The position numbers were made by a program, and so were the translations under genes. A stretch of DNA of 64,000 nt from Paraburkholderia polaris (GTDB taxonomy: Bacteria; Pseudomonadota; Gammaproteobacteria; Burkholderiales; Burkholderiaceae): the NCBI RefSeq assembly GCF_012927345.1, contig NZ_JABBGJ010000042.1, positions 1-64,000 of the forward strand. Reading direction: 5' to 3'. Below the pieces are notes generated by a model, which was not told where the DNA came from, did no database searches, and was given only the letters and a program-made list of their open reading frames with translations. Shown here one piece after another: positions 33,764 through 42,895 of this stretch; the first letter of the stretch is position 1, and each line of letters starts with the position of its first letter.

Positions 33764-35131
33764 TTAAACCGCGACTTCCGGCGGTGCCTGGCGGAAACAG
33801 CGCGTGATCCAGCCGAGGTAGCACAACCCCAGCACAAACCACACCGCGCCGAGCACCAGTGCGGTTTTCTCGAGGCTCACCAGCAGCCAGATATCCGCAA
33901 TCGCACCGGCCAGGGGAAACAGCAGGCCGCCGATCACGCCCATCGCATTCGCACTACCCTTCGCGCTGAAAAACTGGCGGATCACACAAAGATTGACCGC
34001 GGTGAACGCGAGAAAGGCGCCGAAGTTAATGAACGAGGTCGACGTCGCCACATCGAGCTTCAACGCGACCAGACCGATTGCGCCCGCGATCGCGATGTTC
34101 AGCGCCGGCGTTTTGAACTTCGGATGCACGAAACCGAAGATGCGCTTGGGCAATACTTCATCACGCCCCATTGCATACAGAAGACGCCCCACGCTCGCCT
34201 GCGCCGAGATGCCCGAGGCGAACTGCGCGAGAATCAGGCCGGCCAGAAACACCGTCACGAAGATATCGCCGCCTACTTTGCGCGCGACTTCGAAGGCAGC
34301 CGAATCCGGGTCCTTGAACACCGCACCTGGGTGCGCGAGTTGCACCGTGTACGCGGCGATCACGAAGATCGCGCCGCCGATCAGCGCGATCAGCACGATT
34401 GCGCGCGGCATGGTCTTTTCCGGGGCGATGGTTTCTTCGGTCAACGTCGATACCGCGTCGAAGCCGAGATACGAATAGGCGGCAATTGCGGCGCCCGCCA
34501 TCGTCGCCGAGAACGGCACATGCGGCTTGAAGAACGGCTCAGCCGAAATCAGACCGCCGGGGCCGGCCGCCGCGGTCACATAGTGGCAGCACAGCACGAC
34601 GAACAACGCGACGATCGCGAGTTGCACGACCATCAGCACGATGTTGAAACGGTTCGCGAGTTCAATGCCGAGAATGTTCAGGGCACTCGTCAACACGATG
34701 AACGCGACGATCCAGATCCAGCTCGGAATGTGCGGAAACGCGGCGCTGAGATACGCCGCACCGATCAGCCAGATCACCATCGGCAGGAAAAAATAATCGA
34801 GCAAGGTGGCCCAGCCGATCATGAAGCCCAGATGCGGATTGAAGGTTTTGCGCGTGTATGTATAAGCTGAACCCGCCACCGGGAAAAGCCGCGCGAGCTT
34901 ACCGTAACTGAGCGCCGTGAATACGATCGCGATCAGGGCAATCAGATACGCGAGCGCCGCGGTATCGTTGCTGGCGCTCGCCAGCACACCGTAGGTGCCG
35001 TAGACGATCAGCGGCGCCATATAGGCGAGGCCGAACAGCAAGACTGAAGGCAGGCCGAGCGTACGCTTCAGATGCGCGCTTTGGGGCGAGGCAGATGCGT
35101 CAGCGCGCTCGGTGGGTGATGTTGGGGTCAT
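33764..35131 (-). CDS. APC-family amino acid/polyamine permease
   Basis: This 455-residue integral membrane protein has about twelve hydrophobic segments. The first, LGLPSVLLFGLAYMAPLIVYGTYGVLA (about 25-50), is the substrate-binding broken helix typical of APC transporters. YGKLARLFPVAGSAYTYTRKTFNPHLGFMIGW and the helix-8 region GLILAQFASGISAQASVGRLLYAMGRDEVLPKRIFGFVHPKFKTP are also characteristic. It most resembles the PuuP-like/amino-acid importer group. It follows a nitrilase-family gene in the same orientation after 175 bp, so it may import the amide, amine or amino acid that this enzyme handles; the substrate is inferred only. Confidence 0.93.
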   Translation of the reverse strand: MTPTSPTERADASASPQSAHLKRTLGLPSVLLFGLAYMAPLIVYGTYGVLASASNDTAALAYLIALIAIVFTALSYGKLARLFPVAGSAYTYTRKTFNPHLGFMIGWATLLDYFFLPMVIWLIGAAYLSAAFPHIPSWIWIVAFIVLTSALNILGIELANRFNIVLMVVQLAIVALFVVLCCHYVTAAAGPGGLISAEPFFKPHVPFSATMAGAAIAAYSYLGFDAVSTLTEETIAPEKTMPRAIVLIALIGGAIFVIAAYTVQLAHPGAVFKDPDSAAFEVARKVGGDIFVTVFLAGLILAQFASGISAQASVGRLLYAMGRDEVLPKRIFGFVHPKFKTPALNIAIAGAIGLVALKLDVATSTSFINFGAFLAFTAVNLCVIRQFFSAKGSANAMGVIGGLLFPLAGAIADIWLLVSLEKTALVLGAVWFVLGLCYLGWITRCFRQAPPEVAV

Positions 35132-35306
35132 GCGGTGTCTCCTCTTGCGAATGGGCGAGCGTCGCCGGGGGCGGCGTTGAACGCGCCCCGGTCGAGGTTT
35201 GTCGATCAGTCTTGCTGGATGCGCGGATGTCGCGCCGATGATTCTTTGCCTGACGTGGTGTACGTAGGTGCGTCGGTGGGTCTATGCGCTTATGTGCGCT
35301 TGCAAC

Positions 35307-36143
35307 TTAACGCGAGCGGATCACACGCGCACGTTGCCCGTGCTCGCCGTCCACCGTCGCGAGGTCGAGCGCAATGCGCGCGTCATGCAGATAACGATAG
35401 TGTTCGCGCGCGCCTTCGAGACGTGCCGGATCGAGTGTGGCGCGCAGGACCGTTTCTTCGTGACCAGCGTCGCACACCACGTCGCCGGATGGATCGATCA
35501 GCGCCGATTCGCCGGGGAACGTGAGGTTGTCGTCACCCGAACCGATGCGATTCACGAGCGCTGCGAACATCTGATTCTCCATGGCGCGCGCCACGATCGC
35601 GCGACGATGCACTGGCCCGAACGGCTCCATATTGCCGTTCGTCACGATCAGCAGATCGGCGCCGAGCGAGGCGACCGCACGCGCCGTTTCCGGAAATTCG
35701 ATGTCGTAGCAGATCAGGAGGCCTACGGTCAGGCCCTTGAAACTGCACACTTCGTAGCGGTCGCCCGGTTCGAATACACCGACGTCCGACGCCCACAGGT
35801 GCGTCTTGCGATAGCGCAGCGCGATCTCGCCACGTTCGTCGACCAGCACCGTGGTGTTGAAAAAGCGGTTACCGTCACGCTCGGCAAGCCCCACCGCCAC
35901 CGCTACGCGTGCTTCGCGCGCCGCATTGCGGACTGCGCTAAGCGACGGCCCGTCGATCGGTTCGGCCAAGTCGCCAATGGTGTCCCGCGTCGGAAAGCCC
36001 GACAGCGTGGTCTCCGGAAACACGATCAGTTCGGTTCCGGCCGCGCGTTGACCGATGGTTTGCAGCACGCGTTGCACGTTTATACCGCCCACGCCCGCCG
36101 CGCCATCCACGATCGGGATCTGTGCCAGTTCGAGTTGAAGCAT
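35307..36143 (-). CDS. Carbon-nitrogen hydrolase (nitrilase-superfamily amidase)
   Basis: This 278-residue cytosolic enzyme has the complete Glu-Lys-Cys triad of the nitrilase superfamily: Glu44 in VFPETTLSGF, Lys113 in YRKTHLW and Cys145 in LLICYDIEFPE. IVTNGNMEPFGPVHR and ALVNRIGSGDD follow. This pattern is typical of the amidase/carbamoylase branches, not of true nitrilases. The start ATG is preceded by AGGAGACAG. A TTGCATGGGAC-type repeat lies directly upstream, in the leader. It probably forms a unit with the downstream APC permease, and the divergent LuxR gene may regulate it. Confidence 0.93.
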   Translation of the reverse strand: MLQLELAQIPIVDGAAGVGGINVQRVLQTIGQRAAGTELIVFPETTLSGFPTRDTIGDLAEPIDGPSLSAVRNAAREARVAVAVGLAERDGNRFFNTTVLVDERGEIALRYRKTHLWASDVGVFEPGDRYEVCSFKGLTVGLLICYDIEFPETARAVASLGADLLIVTNGNMEPFGPVHRRAIVARAMENQMFAALVNRIGSGDDNLTFPGESALIDPSGDVVCDAGHEETVLRATLDPARLEGAREHYRYLHDARIALDLATVDGEHGQRARVIRSR

Positions 36144-36162
36144 TCTGTCTCCTGTTGACCAG

Positions 36163-36258
36163 ATGTCGATCGGAGTTGGCGCTTTAGCTGTCGACTAGAG
36201 TTGGCGCTTTAGCACTTACTCTAGTCCCATGCAAATCACTTACTCTAGTCCCATGCAA
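36163..36258. repeat. TTGCATGGGAC-type palindromic repeats upstream of the nitrilase gene
   Basis: Read on the minus strand, TTTGCATGGGACTAGAGTAA occurs twice in tandem, followed by TGCTAAAGCGCCAACTCTAG and a second CTAAAGCGCCAACTCCGATC, forming overlapping stems of the same family as at 3374-3522. It again ends just before a gene's ribosome-binding site. Confidence 0.85.
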
Positions 36259-36397
36259 ATGGTTGCTGTCCTTGCCGGTCTGCTTCGCGTTAAATAGCGG
36301 CTGTTGCCGGGCCGCCCGCGTTTCAGGTTGGGCCTATTATTACCAGACATATTTTTGTTCGTAATTACCCAACTGGGTTACCCTCAACGGAGCACGC

Positions 36398-37267
36398 ATG
36401 GAACTCGAATGGCGCGATCTGGCCTTTCATCGCGAGATCGGCGCGGTTATCGAAGCACTCGACAGCGCGCAATTCTGGACTCGCCTCACGCGCGCGCTGG
36501 AACGTTACGTCGTGTTCGACAACTGGGTGGCCCTGCGCTTCACACCTGGCGTCGCGCCGCTCGTCTGCGCCGAATCGCCCACACCGGACGGCACAGTGGA
36601 TGTGATGTTCCAGGACTATCTCGCCGCGCTTTATCAACTGGACCCGTTTTATATCGCCGCGACCGAGAAGCCTGCATCGGGCTTTGTCACGCTTGCAGAT
36701 GTCGCGCCCGACAACTTCTCGATGACCGACTACTACCAGCGGTACTTCAGGAAAAATATCGTCGGCGATGAGGTGCATTTCAACTACATGATCGACGCGC
36801 GGCATACGCTGGCGTTCTCGCTGGGCGCAACGCATCGCTATGGCGAGCGCGACCTGGCGGTGCTCGCGCTCTGCGCACCATGGGTGATCGCGCTGCTGCG
36901 GCAGCGTTTGCCATATGAGGCATTCGACGCGCCGGAGCCGGCCTCGAGCGAGGCGGTGACGCAAACATCAACGGGAGCAGCGGCAGAAGCAGTGACAAAA
37001 GCAGGCCCGCCGGCGGACACACCCACCTATGCCACGCGCTTCGAGCAGGTGTCGTCGGTGAGCGGCCGCTCGCCACTCACCGCGCGCGAAGTCGAGGTGG
37101 CGATGCTGACCCTGAGCGGATTTTCAACGCGCGCCATCGCGGAGAAACTGGCGATCTCGTTCGAGACAGTGCGCGCACACAAGAAGCACATTTATACGAA
37201 GCTCAACGTCAACTCGCAATCGGAGTTGTTCGCGCTGTTTTATGAAGCAGGGCGCAAAGGGGCATGA
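36398..37267 (+). CDS. LuxR-family transcriptional regulator
   Basis: This 289-residue protein has a C-terminal LuxR/GerE HTH (SPLTAREVEVAMLTLSGFSTRAIAEKLAISFETVRAHKKHIYTKLNVNSQSELFALF, about 225-280). The N-terminal domain (LDSAQFWTRLTRALERYVVFDNWVALRF and LDPFYIAATEKPASGF) is of PAS/GAF-like size, but it lacks the Trp/Tyr/Asp pattern of acyl-homoserine-lactone receptors, so it is not called a quorum-sensing regulator. The ATG has ACGGAG eight bases upstream. A palindrome ACCCAACTGGGT (36367-36378) about 20 bp upstream of the ATG may be its own operator. It is divergent from the nitrilase-permease unit. Confidence 0.9.
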   Translation: MELEWRDLAFHREIGAVIEALDSAQFWTRLTRALERYVVFDNWVALRFTPGVAPLVCAESPTPDGTVDVMFQDYLAALYQLDPFYIAATEKPASGFVTLADVAPDNFSMTDYYQRYFRKNIVGDEVHFNYMIDARHTLAFSLGATHRYGERDLAVLALCAPWVIALLRQRLPYEAFDAPEPASSEAVTQTSTGAAAEAVTKAGPPADTPTYATRFEQVSSVSGRSPLTAREVEVAMLTLSGFSTRAIAEKLAISFETVRAHKKHIYTKLNVNSQSELFALFYEAGRKGA

Positions 37268-37315
37268 CGTCCTGCTCTTTCCTGCGAACGAGCACTTCTG
37301 CCACGCACTTCGCCA

Positions 37316-38050
37316 TCACGAACCGCACGCGGCGCAACCGCTCGCCTTCTCTTCGTAGCGATCGTGATACTTGAGCCACTCGCCCATATTCTTCTTCTCC
37401 TCGCGGCCTTTCGGCGTAACGTCGAGATGCGCGTACGCGCTGAGGAACTGCTCGCCGCCGCGTCCGTAGGTGGAATACGTGTGATAGACGTCGCCTGCTT
37501 CGTCCTTGTAAAACACGCTGTGACCGGATAGCTCGTCGATGCCGACATCCTGCTCGGTGAAGTTGTAGAACGCCTTCTTGCTGGCGACCTCCTCCGGCGT
37601 GAACGACACGTGATAGTCGAAATTGAAGTCACTCTCATTCGACGATACCCACGGAAACTTCCAGCCCATCCGCTTCTTGAAAGCCTCGATCTTCGCGAGC
37701 GGCCCACGCGAGACCGCCACGTACGATACGTCGTGATGTTCAAGATGCGTCAGGATGCCGTCCATATGATCCGACACGAATGAGCAGCCGAAACAGCCCT
37801 CTTCCCAATCCGGGCCCAGCATGAAGTGATAGACAATCAATTGGCTACGGCCGCCGAACAGATCGGCGAGTGTCTTGCGGCCTTGCGGCGTGTCGAATAC
37901 ATAGGTCTTGTCGACCTTCACCCACGGCAGTGCGCGGCGTTTGCGGGCGAGTTCATCGCCGGCGCGTGTGTACGCTTTCTCTTCGACTAATAGCGCCTTG
38001 CTGGCGGCCAGCCATTCTTCCCGGGTGCCGATACGGTGTTGCGGGTCCAT
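37316..38050 (-). CDS. DUF899 (thioredoxin-like) protein
   Basis: This 244-residue protein has the DUF899 layout: MDPQHRIGTREEWLAASKALL, then FGGRSQLIVYHFMLGPDWEEGCFGCSFVSDHMDG with the CxxC in the thioredoxin-like position, then SYVAVSRGPLAKIEAFKKRMGWKFPWVSS and a C-terminal SVFYKDEAGDVYHTYSTYGRGGEQFL. The function is unknown; the fold suggests a redox role. ATG 38050 gives the family N-terminus, whereas the open frame extends 56 codons upstream through the ArsR end. The ArsR-type gene directly upstream in the same direction is a very common partner of DUF899 genes. Confidence 0.93.
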   Translation of the reverse strand: MDPQHRIGTREEWLAASKALLVEEKAYTRAGDELARKRRALPWVKVDKTYVFDTPQGRKTLADLFGGRSQLIVYHFMLGPDWEEGCFGCSFVSDHMDGILTHLEHHDVSYVAVSRGPLAKIEAFKKRMGWKFPWVSSNESDFNFDYHVSFTPEEVASKKAFYNFTEQDVGIDELSGHSVFYKDEAGDVYHTYSTYGRGGEQFLSAYAHLDVTPKGREEKKNMGEWLKYHDRYEEKASGCAACGS

Positions 38051-38111
38051 GTGCGTCTCCTTCTCTGTGTCGTGCAGATTCGTGACAGGCGTGAAAGTCA
38101 GCAAGCTGCCG

Positions 38112-38522
38112 TTACCGTCCGCGCACGGAAGGTTTTCGCGGGCGCGGCGTTGATTCGGCGCTGGAGGGTAAAGCTGCGTTTGGCGGACATCGCGGCTCCT
38201 CTTCAACGAAAGCAGCAAGACGATCGAGTGATTCGGACCAGAAGCGCTGATAGCGGGTGAGCCACTCCATGGCTTCCTCCATCGGTCCGGCGGACAGGCG
38301 GCACGCCACCGTGCGGCCGGTTTTACTGCGTGTGATGAGACCGGCCTCGGACAACACGTCGAGGTGTTTCATCACCGCGGGCAACGACATCGCAAACGGC
38401 TCGGCGAGCTCACTGACCGACAGATCGTTCAGTTCGGACAAACGCACGAGCAACGCACGCCGCGTCGGATCGGACAGCGCGGCGAAGGTGCGATCGAGTA
38501 GCACTTCATTAAACTTAACCAT
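38112..38522 (-). CDS. ArsR-family transcriptional regulator
   Basis: This 136-residue protein has a winged HTH: VLLDRTFAALSDPTRRALLVRLSELNDLSVSELAEPFAMSLPAVMKHLDVLSEAGLITRSKTGRTVACRLS. The Cys pairs of the metal-sensing ArsR branch are absent, as in the SdpR/YgaV-like group that precedes DUF899 or AHSA1 genes. The C-terminal tail is Pro/Arg-rich. It lies 61 bp upstream of the DUF899 gene in one leftward unit and probably represses it. Confidence 0.93.
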   Translation of the reverse strand: MVKFNEVLLDRTFAALSDPTRRALLVRLSELNDLSVSELAEPFAMSLPAVMKHLDVLSEAGLITRSKTGRTVACRLSAGPMEEAMEWLTRYQRFWSESLDRLAAFVEEEPRCPPNAALPSSAESTPRPRKPSVRGR

Positions 38523-38635
38523 GAGGTTAAATATAGAAACACGTGAGGGGATGTCAAGGACAGGTACGTACTTTTCTCAAAGCGCGCAGGGAGAGGTGAA
38601 AGAAGAGGTGGATGAAGCGGAGAAGAGGACGCTGC

Positions 38636-38685
38636 AAAAAAAGATACGCGGCGCATCGCAGATCGAACCCTGCAATACGCCGCGT
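38636..38685 (-). terminator. Intrinsic terminator of the NCS2 permease gene
   Basis: On the minus strand ACGCGGCG pairs with CGCCGCGT across a 24-base loop and is followed by ATC and a T-run (A7 at 38636-38642 on the plus strand). It lies about 100 bp after the permease stop. Confidence 0.8.
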
Positions 38686-38786
38686 CAAGGTGGAGAACAA
38701 CCGACTACACGTTCGAGCAAAGCGGCAGGGAAAACCCGCCCCACTCTCGCGTTACAGCAAATCGCGCAAAACGCAATGCGGCAGAA

Positions 38787-40169
38787 TCAGATCGCCCAAC
38801 CGCCGAGATAGAAGCCGACCAGCACAACAGCGATGACAACCGTGCCCACGTTCAGCTTGCGGTACTCGCCGCTCACCACACGGCCGATCACCAGCGTCGC
38901 GAAGCCGAGCATGATGCCCGTCACGATATTGGCGGTCAGCACGATGAACACGGCGCACATCAGGCCCGACATCGCGTCGACCATGTCGTCCATGTGCAGC
39001 TTGCTCACGTTCGAGAGCATCAGCAGACCCACGTACATCAGCGCCGGGGCCGTTGCATACGAAGGCACGAGACTGGCCAACGGCGAGAAGAACATCACCA
39101 CCAGGAACAGCAGACCGACCACCGCCGCAGCCATCCCCGTCTTCGCGCCGGCTGCAACGCCGACCGTCGATTCGATGTAGGCAGCCGCCGGTGCACCACC
39201 GAGCAGACCCGAGAAAATCGAGCTCAGCGAATCGGCTGTCAACGCACGGCCGCCGTTGATGATGCGGCCGTTTTCGTCGAGTTGACCGGCTTGTCCGGCA
39301 ACGGCGCGAATCGTGCCGGTTGCGTCGAACACAGCCGTCATCACGAGGGCCAGCACGCTAGGCAGGACTGCCATCGACAGCGCGCCTTTGATGTCCATCG
39401 CGCCGATCAGCGAAGCATGGCCCGGCGCGCTCAGCGAGGGCACCGCGAACACGCCGTGGAATGCCACCGCCGGATCGATCATGAGAGCAATCCCCGAGAT
39501 CGCGACGATCACGATCAGGATCGAACCCGGTACGCGACGGCGTACTAAACCGAAGATCGCCGCCAGACCTGCCACCGACATGATCGCCGGCAACGCCGTG
39601 ATATTGCCGAGCGCGACCGGCAGACCGGCGCCCGGATTCTTGACGACCAGACCCACGTCATTCGCAGCGATCAGCAGCAGGAACAGGCCGATGCCGATAC
39701 CCGTGCCGTGCGCGATGCCGGTCGGCAGATTGCGCAGAATCCACGAACGCACGCCCGTCACCGAGATGCCGGTGAAGACTACGCCCATCAGGAACACCGC
39801 GCCGAGCGCGACGTTCGGATGCAGACCTTTGCCGAGCACGAGACCGAACGCGGTGAAAGCGGTCAGCGAAATCGCGCAACCGATCGCGATCGGCAGACGC
39901 GCCCAGACGCCCATCAGCAGCGAGCCGAAGGCGGTGGTCAGGCACACGGCGACGAACACCGCGCTGGTATCGAAGCCCGCTTTGCCGAACATGCCCGGCA
40001 CGACGAACACGGAATAGACCATCGCGAGGAAGGTCGTGATGCCCGCAACGATTTCCGTACGCTGCGAACTGCCGCGTGAAGAGATTTCGAAATAGCGGTC
40101 GAGAAAGCCCTTTCCGTCGAATGATTCGGCGCCGACTTCAGAAATCGGTTGGGCGTGGGGTTCCATCAT
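38787..40169 (-). CDS. NCS2-family purine (AzgA/guanine-hypoxanthine type) permease
   Basis: This 460-residue, roughly 13-helix permease is of the AzgA-like branch. It shows DRYFEISSRGSSQRTEIVAGITTFLAMVYSVFVVPGMF at the N-terminus, GCAISLTAFTAFGLVLGKGL, the conserved ATGTIRAVAGQAG with the preceding VFDATG, and ADSLSSIFSGLLGGAPAAAYIESTVGVAAGAKTG, the family's substrate region. It imports adenine, guanine or hypoxanthine by proton symport. The start at ATG 40169 has AAAGGAGG eleven bases upstream; upstream in-frame codons lack family sequence. It is a single-gene unit ending at the terminator near 38640. Confidence 0.94.
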   Translation of the reverse strand: MMEPHAQPISEVGAESFDGKGFLDRYFEISSRGSSQRTEIVAGITTFLAMVYSVFVVPGMFGKAGFDTSAVFVAVCLTTAFGSLLMGVWARLPIAIGCAISLTAFTAFGLVLGKGLHPNVALGAVFLMGVVFTGISVTGVRSWILRNLPTGIAHGTGIGIGLFLLLIAANDVGLVVKNPGAGLPVALGNITALPAIMSVAGLAAIFGLVRRRVPGSILIVIVAISGIALMIDPAVAFHGVFAVPSLSAPGHASLIGAMDIKGALSMAVLPSVLALVMTAVFDATGTIRAVAGQAGQLDENGRIINGGRALTADSLSSIFSGLLGGAPAAAYIESTVGVAAGAKTGMAAAVVGLLFLVVMFFSPLASLVPSYATAPALMYVGLLMLSNVSKLHMDDMVDAMSGLMCAVFIVLTANIVTGIMLGFATLVIGRVVSGEYRKLNVGTVVIAVVLVGFYLGGWAI

Positions 40170-40684
40170 GATGAGTGCCTCCTTTATCAGCGTGCTGAAA
40201 CGGCCCGGTTTCCGGCCGCCATCAGGTTCGTCTCGTTGCGTTGATCTAATGTGGTGTGGCAAGGTTTGAACGTCGGCTTGCGATGCGTCGGGACAACCCG
40301 CCTTCCGTCCTTCTTTTGCTGTCTCGAAATGTAGGGCAACACAAATATATCTCCCATCGCATGGATGGCATGCCCGACATGTCGCGACGCTTATATCGTT
40401 TAAAGGACGGCAAACCATAGAGACGGTCCGCGCGTTTACACCTACGGTTTGTCATTAAGTTGTGAAAGGGTTTTGAGGGGTTCGGCGCGCAAAAACGGGC
40501 ATTCATCGCCGCCAAAGCGCGCAATGCGGCATGAACCGTGCGTCGCAGACACCTATCAGAAAGCCTGCAAAACCGGGCCGCCCCGGCGCCGCGGGTTACA
40601 CTCTGGCCCTTACCTGACTTAAAGCGTGACTTAACTGCGGCGGTCCACAGCGCCCGTCCGCACTGGCCCATGGAGTCCTTCTTG
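40170..40684. other. Divergent intergenic region, long leader of the purine permease
   Basis: No gene is supported in these 515 bp. The purine permease has at least 250 bases of upstream DNA containing several short palindromes and ATATAT tracts (for example 40345-40350 and 40392-40396), long enough to hold a structured leader. I could not match it to a purine or xanthine riboswitch by eye. Toward the lipoprotein gene, GGTTACACT near 40595 is a possible -10 region. A long minus-strand frame (40246-42921) crosses this region but is a shadow of the genes on the plus strand. Confidence 0.4.
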
Positions 40685-41641
40685 ATGAGCGGCGGTTTTT
40701 CGCGTCCTGCCTGGCGTCTTCTGATTCTTGCTGTGTTCGCGCTGTTTGCGCTGTCCGGTTGCAGCCTGCTGTGGGGCCCGCAGCAGGCGCCGATTGTCGA
40801 TGCCACGGTGATGCCCGTCGAGCCCGCGAGCGCCCCGGTGGCCGCCTCCGCGCCGGAGCCCGTCGAGACTGAAGCGGCCGAGCCCGAACAGCCGAAGAAG
40901 CCTAAAAAACCGGTCGTCAAGCCGCGCAAGGTCGAACCGCCGCCGCCGGTCGCCACGCCCGTGCCGCCGCCGCCCGCGCCCCCGCCGCTGATCGTGCTGC
41001 GCACGATCGAACGCAGCGAGGCGCACGCCCTGCTCGATACCGAAGTGCAGAAACCCGACGGCAAGGTGGTGGGCCGCGCGGTCGATATGATCGCGGATGC
41101 GAGCGGCAAGCCGCGCGAGATGGTGGTCAATCTGCAGGGCTTCCTCGGCGTCGGCGACCGCAAGGTCAATTTCCCGTGGAGCGCGTTCCGCTTCACGCCG
41201 GCCGCGAAGACCGCGCCGATCACGCTCAACGCGGCGGCCGTGCCGACGCCCGCGGCGAAATCCGCTGCCATGCAATTGCCGCTGATCGACACGGACGTCG
41301 AGCGTTCGAACGGCGCCAAGGTCGGCCGCGTGATCGACGTGCTGATCGACGCCAACGCGCAACCGCAGGCGGTTGTGCTCGACGTCAACGGCATGGTCAG
41401 CACCGAGCGGCGCTCGATTGCCGCCAACTGGTCGGCGCTGCGTTTCGTCATCAAAGACAAGGAACTGCATCCGCTGATCGATTTGAGCGACGCGCAGATC
41501 AATGCGACGCCGCCGTACGCCAGCGACAAGCCGATCCGCGCAGTGTCTCCGGCCCCCGCTCCGGCGCCTGCTCCCGCCGCCGCGGCTTCTGCCGCGCCGG
41601 CCACTGTCACTGCGGGTTCCAACGCACGGGCGGCCCGATGA
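40685..41641 (+). CDS. Lipoprotein with two PRC-barrel repeats
   Basis: This is about 318 residues from ATG 40685 (ATG 40670 is an alternative). The lipobox LFALSGC places it as an outer- or inner-membrane lipoprotein. A Pro/Lys/Glu-rich linker follows (QPKKPKKP, VEPPPPVATPVPPPPAPPP). Two homologous PRC-barrel units come next: the first, about 113-180, has ALLDTEVQKPDGKVVGRAVD, and the second, about 195-275, has LIDTDVERSNGAKVGRVIDV. Each ends in a WSAxRF-type strand. PRC barrels usually mediate protein or RNA interactions. The tail is Ala/Pro-rich. The stop overlaps the start of the next gene (ATGA), so the pair is translationally coupled. Confidence 0.88.
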   Translation: MSGGFSRPAWRLLILAVFALFALSGCSLLWGPQQAPIVDATVMPVEPASAPVAASAPEPVETEAAEPEQPKKPKKPVVKPRKVEPPPPVATPVPPPPAPPPLIVLRTIERSEAHALLDTEVQKPDGKVVGRAVDMIADASGKPREMVVNLQGFLGVGDRKVNFPWSAFRFTPAAKTAPITLNAAAVPTPAAKSAAMQLPLIDTDVERSNGAKVGRVIDVLIDANAQPQAVVLDVNGMVSTERRSIAANWSALRFVIKDKELHPLIDLSDAQINATPPYASDKPIRAVSPAPAPAPAPAAAASAAPATVTAGSNARAAR

Positions 41642-42891
41642 CAGGCCGCACTTTGGTTACCGCGCGCAGTCTGCGCGCACTCGATTGGTTGAATTTTTTC
41701 GTCGCCAACGTGCAGACGGGTTTCGGGCCGTTCATTGCGTCGTACCTCGCCTCGCACAAGTGGACCCAGGGCGAGATCGGCATGGCGCTGTCCGTCGGCA
41801 CCATTAGTGCGATGGTGAGTCAGGTGCCTGGCGGCGCTGCCGTCGACGCGTTGCGCAACAAAAAAGGCGCTGCCGCATGGGCGATCTTCGCGATCATCTT
41901 CAGCGCGGTGCTGCTGGCCGCGAGCCCGACGGTGCTGCCGGTGATTGCCGCGGAGGTGTTCCACGGCTTTGCCAGTTGCATGCTGACGCCGGCGTTGGCC
42001 GCGATCTCGTTCGCCCTGGTGGGGCGCGCGAATCTGGGCGACCGGCTGGGACGCAATGCGCGCTGGGCATCGATCGGCAGCGCCGTCGCGGCCGGGCTGA
42101 TGGGCGTATTCGGCGAATACTATTCGCCCCGCGCGGTGTTCTGGCTGACTGCGGCGCTGGCCGTGCCCGCGCTGTTTGCGCTGACGATGATTCAGCGTAC
42201 CGACACGATCGAGCTGCCGAAAGCCGGGCCGACACCGAAACAGATCGAACGGCGCGAGAGTTTGCGCGAGTTGTTGCGCGATAAGCGGATGCTGCTGTTC
42301 GCGGCTTGTATCGTGTTGTTCCACTTGTCGAATGCGGCAATGCTGAATCTCGCCGCTGGCGAAGTGACGGCCGGTATGGGCGACAACGTGCAGCTCGTGA
42401 TTGCCGCGTGCATCATCGTGCCGCAGGCGATTGTCGCGATGATGTCGCCATGGGTTGGGCGCTCCGCCGAGCGGTGGGGACGCAGGCCGATTTTGCTGCT
42501 TGGTTTTTCCGCGTTGCCGATACGGGCGTTGTTGTTTGCCGGGATCAGCAGCCCTTATTTGCTGGTGCCGGTGCAGATGCTGGACGGCCTGAGCGCGGCC
42601 GTGTTCGGCGTGATGCTGCCGTTGATTGCCGCCGATGTCGCCGGCGGCAAGGGGCGGTATAACCTTTGTATTGGGTTGTTCGGGTTGGCGGCCGGGATTG
42701 GGGCTACTTTGAGCACGACTGCTGCTGGGTTTGTGGCGGATCATTTTGGCAATGCTGTGAGCTTCTTTGGGCTTGCCGCCGCGGGGGCGCTTGCTGTGCT
42801 GCTGGTGTGGGCGGCGATGCCCGAGACACGGGATGCGGCTGCGGATGAGGCGGCTGCGGCTGTGGGGGATGGGAAGTCGGCTGTTAGATGA
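41638..42891 (+). CDS. Major facilitator superfamily transporter
   Basis: This 417-residue, twelve-helix MFS protein has the start MTGRTLVTARSLRALDWLNFFVANVQTGFGPFIASYLAS, the region after helix 2 (VSQVPGGAAVDALRNKKG) and a mid-loop with KQIERRESLRELLRDKRMLLF. The second-half motif is WVGRSAERWGRRPILLLGFS. It resembles the MFS group annotated as hypothetical permease/YajR-like; the substrate is unknown. Its ATG overlaps the stop of the PRC lipoprotein gene. The last 250 bases use many T- and G-ending codons, unlike the first part, and run into the G/T-rich repeat element that begins right after the stop. Confidence 0.92.
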   Translation: MTGRTLVTARSLRALDWLNFFVANVQTGFGPFIASYLASHKWTQGEIGMALSVGTISAMVSQVPGGAAVDALRNKKGAAAWAIFAIIFSAVLLAASPTVLPVIAAEVFHGFASCMLTPALAAISFALVGRANLGDRLGRNARWASIGSAVAAGLMGVFGEYYSPRAVFWLTAALAVPALFALTMIQRTDTIELPKAGPTPKQIERRESLRELLRDKRMLLFAACIVLFHLSNAAMLNLAAGEVTAGMGDNVQLVIAACIIVPQAIVAMMSPWVGRSAERWGRRPILLLGFSALPIRALLFAGISSPYLLVPVQMLDGLSAAVFGVMLPLIAADVAGGKGRYNLCIGLFGLAAGIGATLSTTAAGFVADHFGNAVSFFGLAAAGALAVLLVWAAMPETRDAAADEAAAAVGDGKSAVR

Positions 42892-42895
42892 GCTG

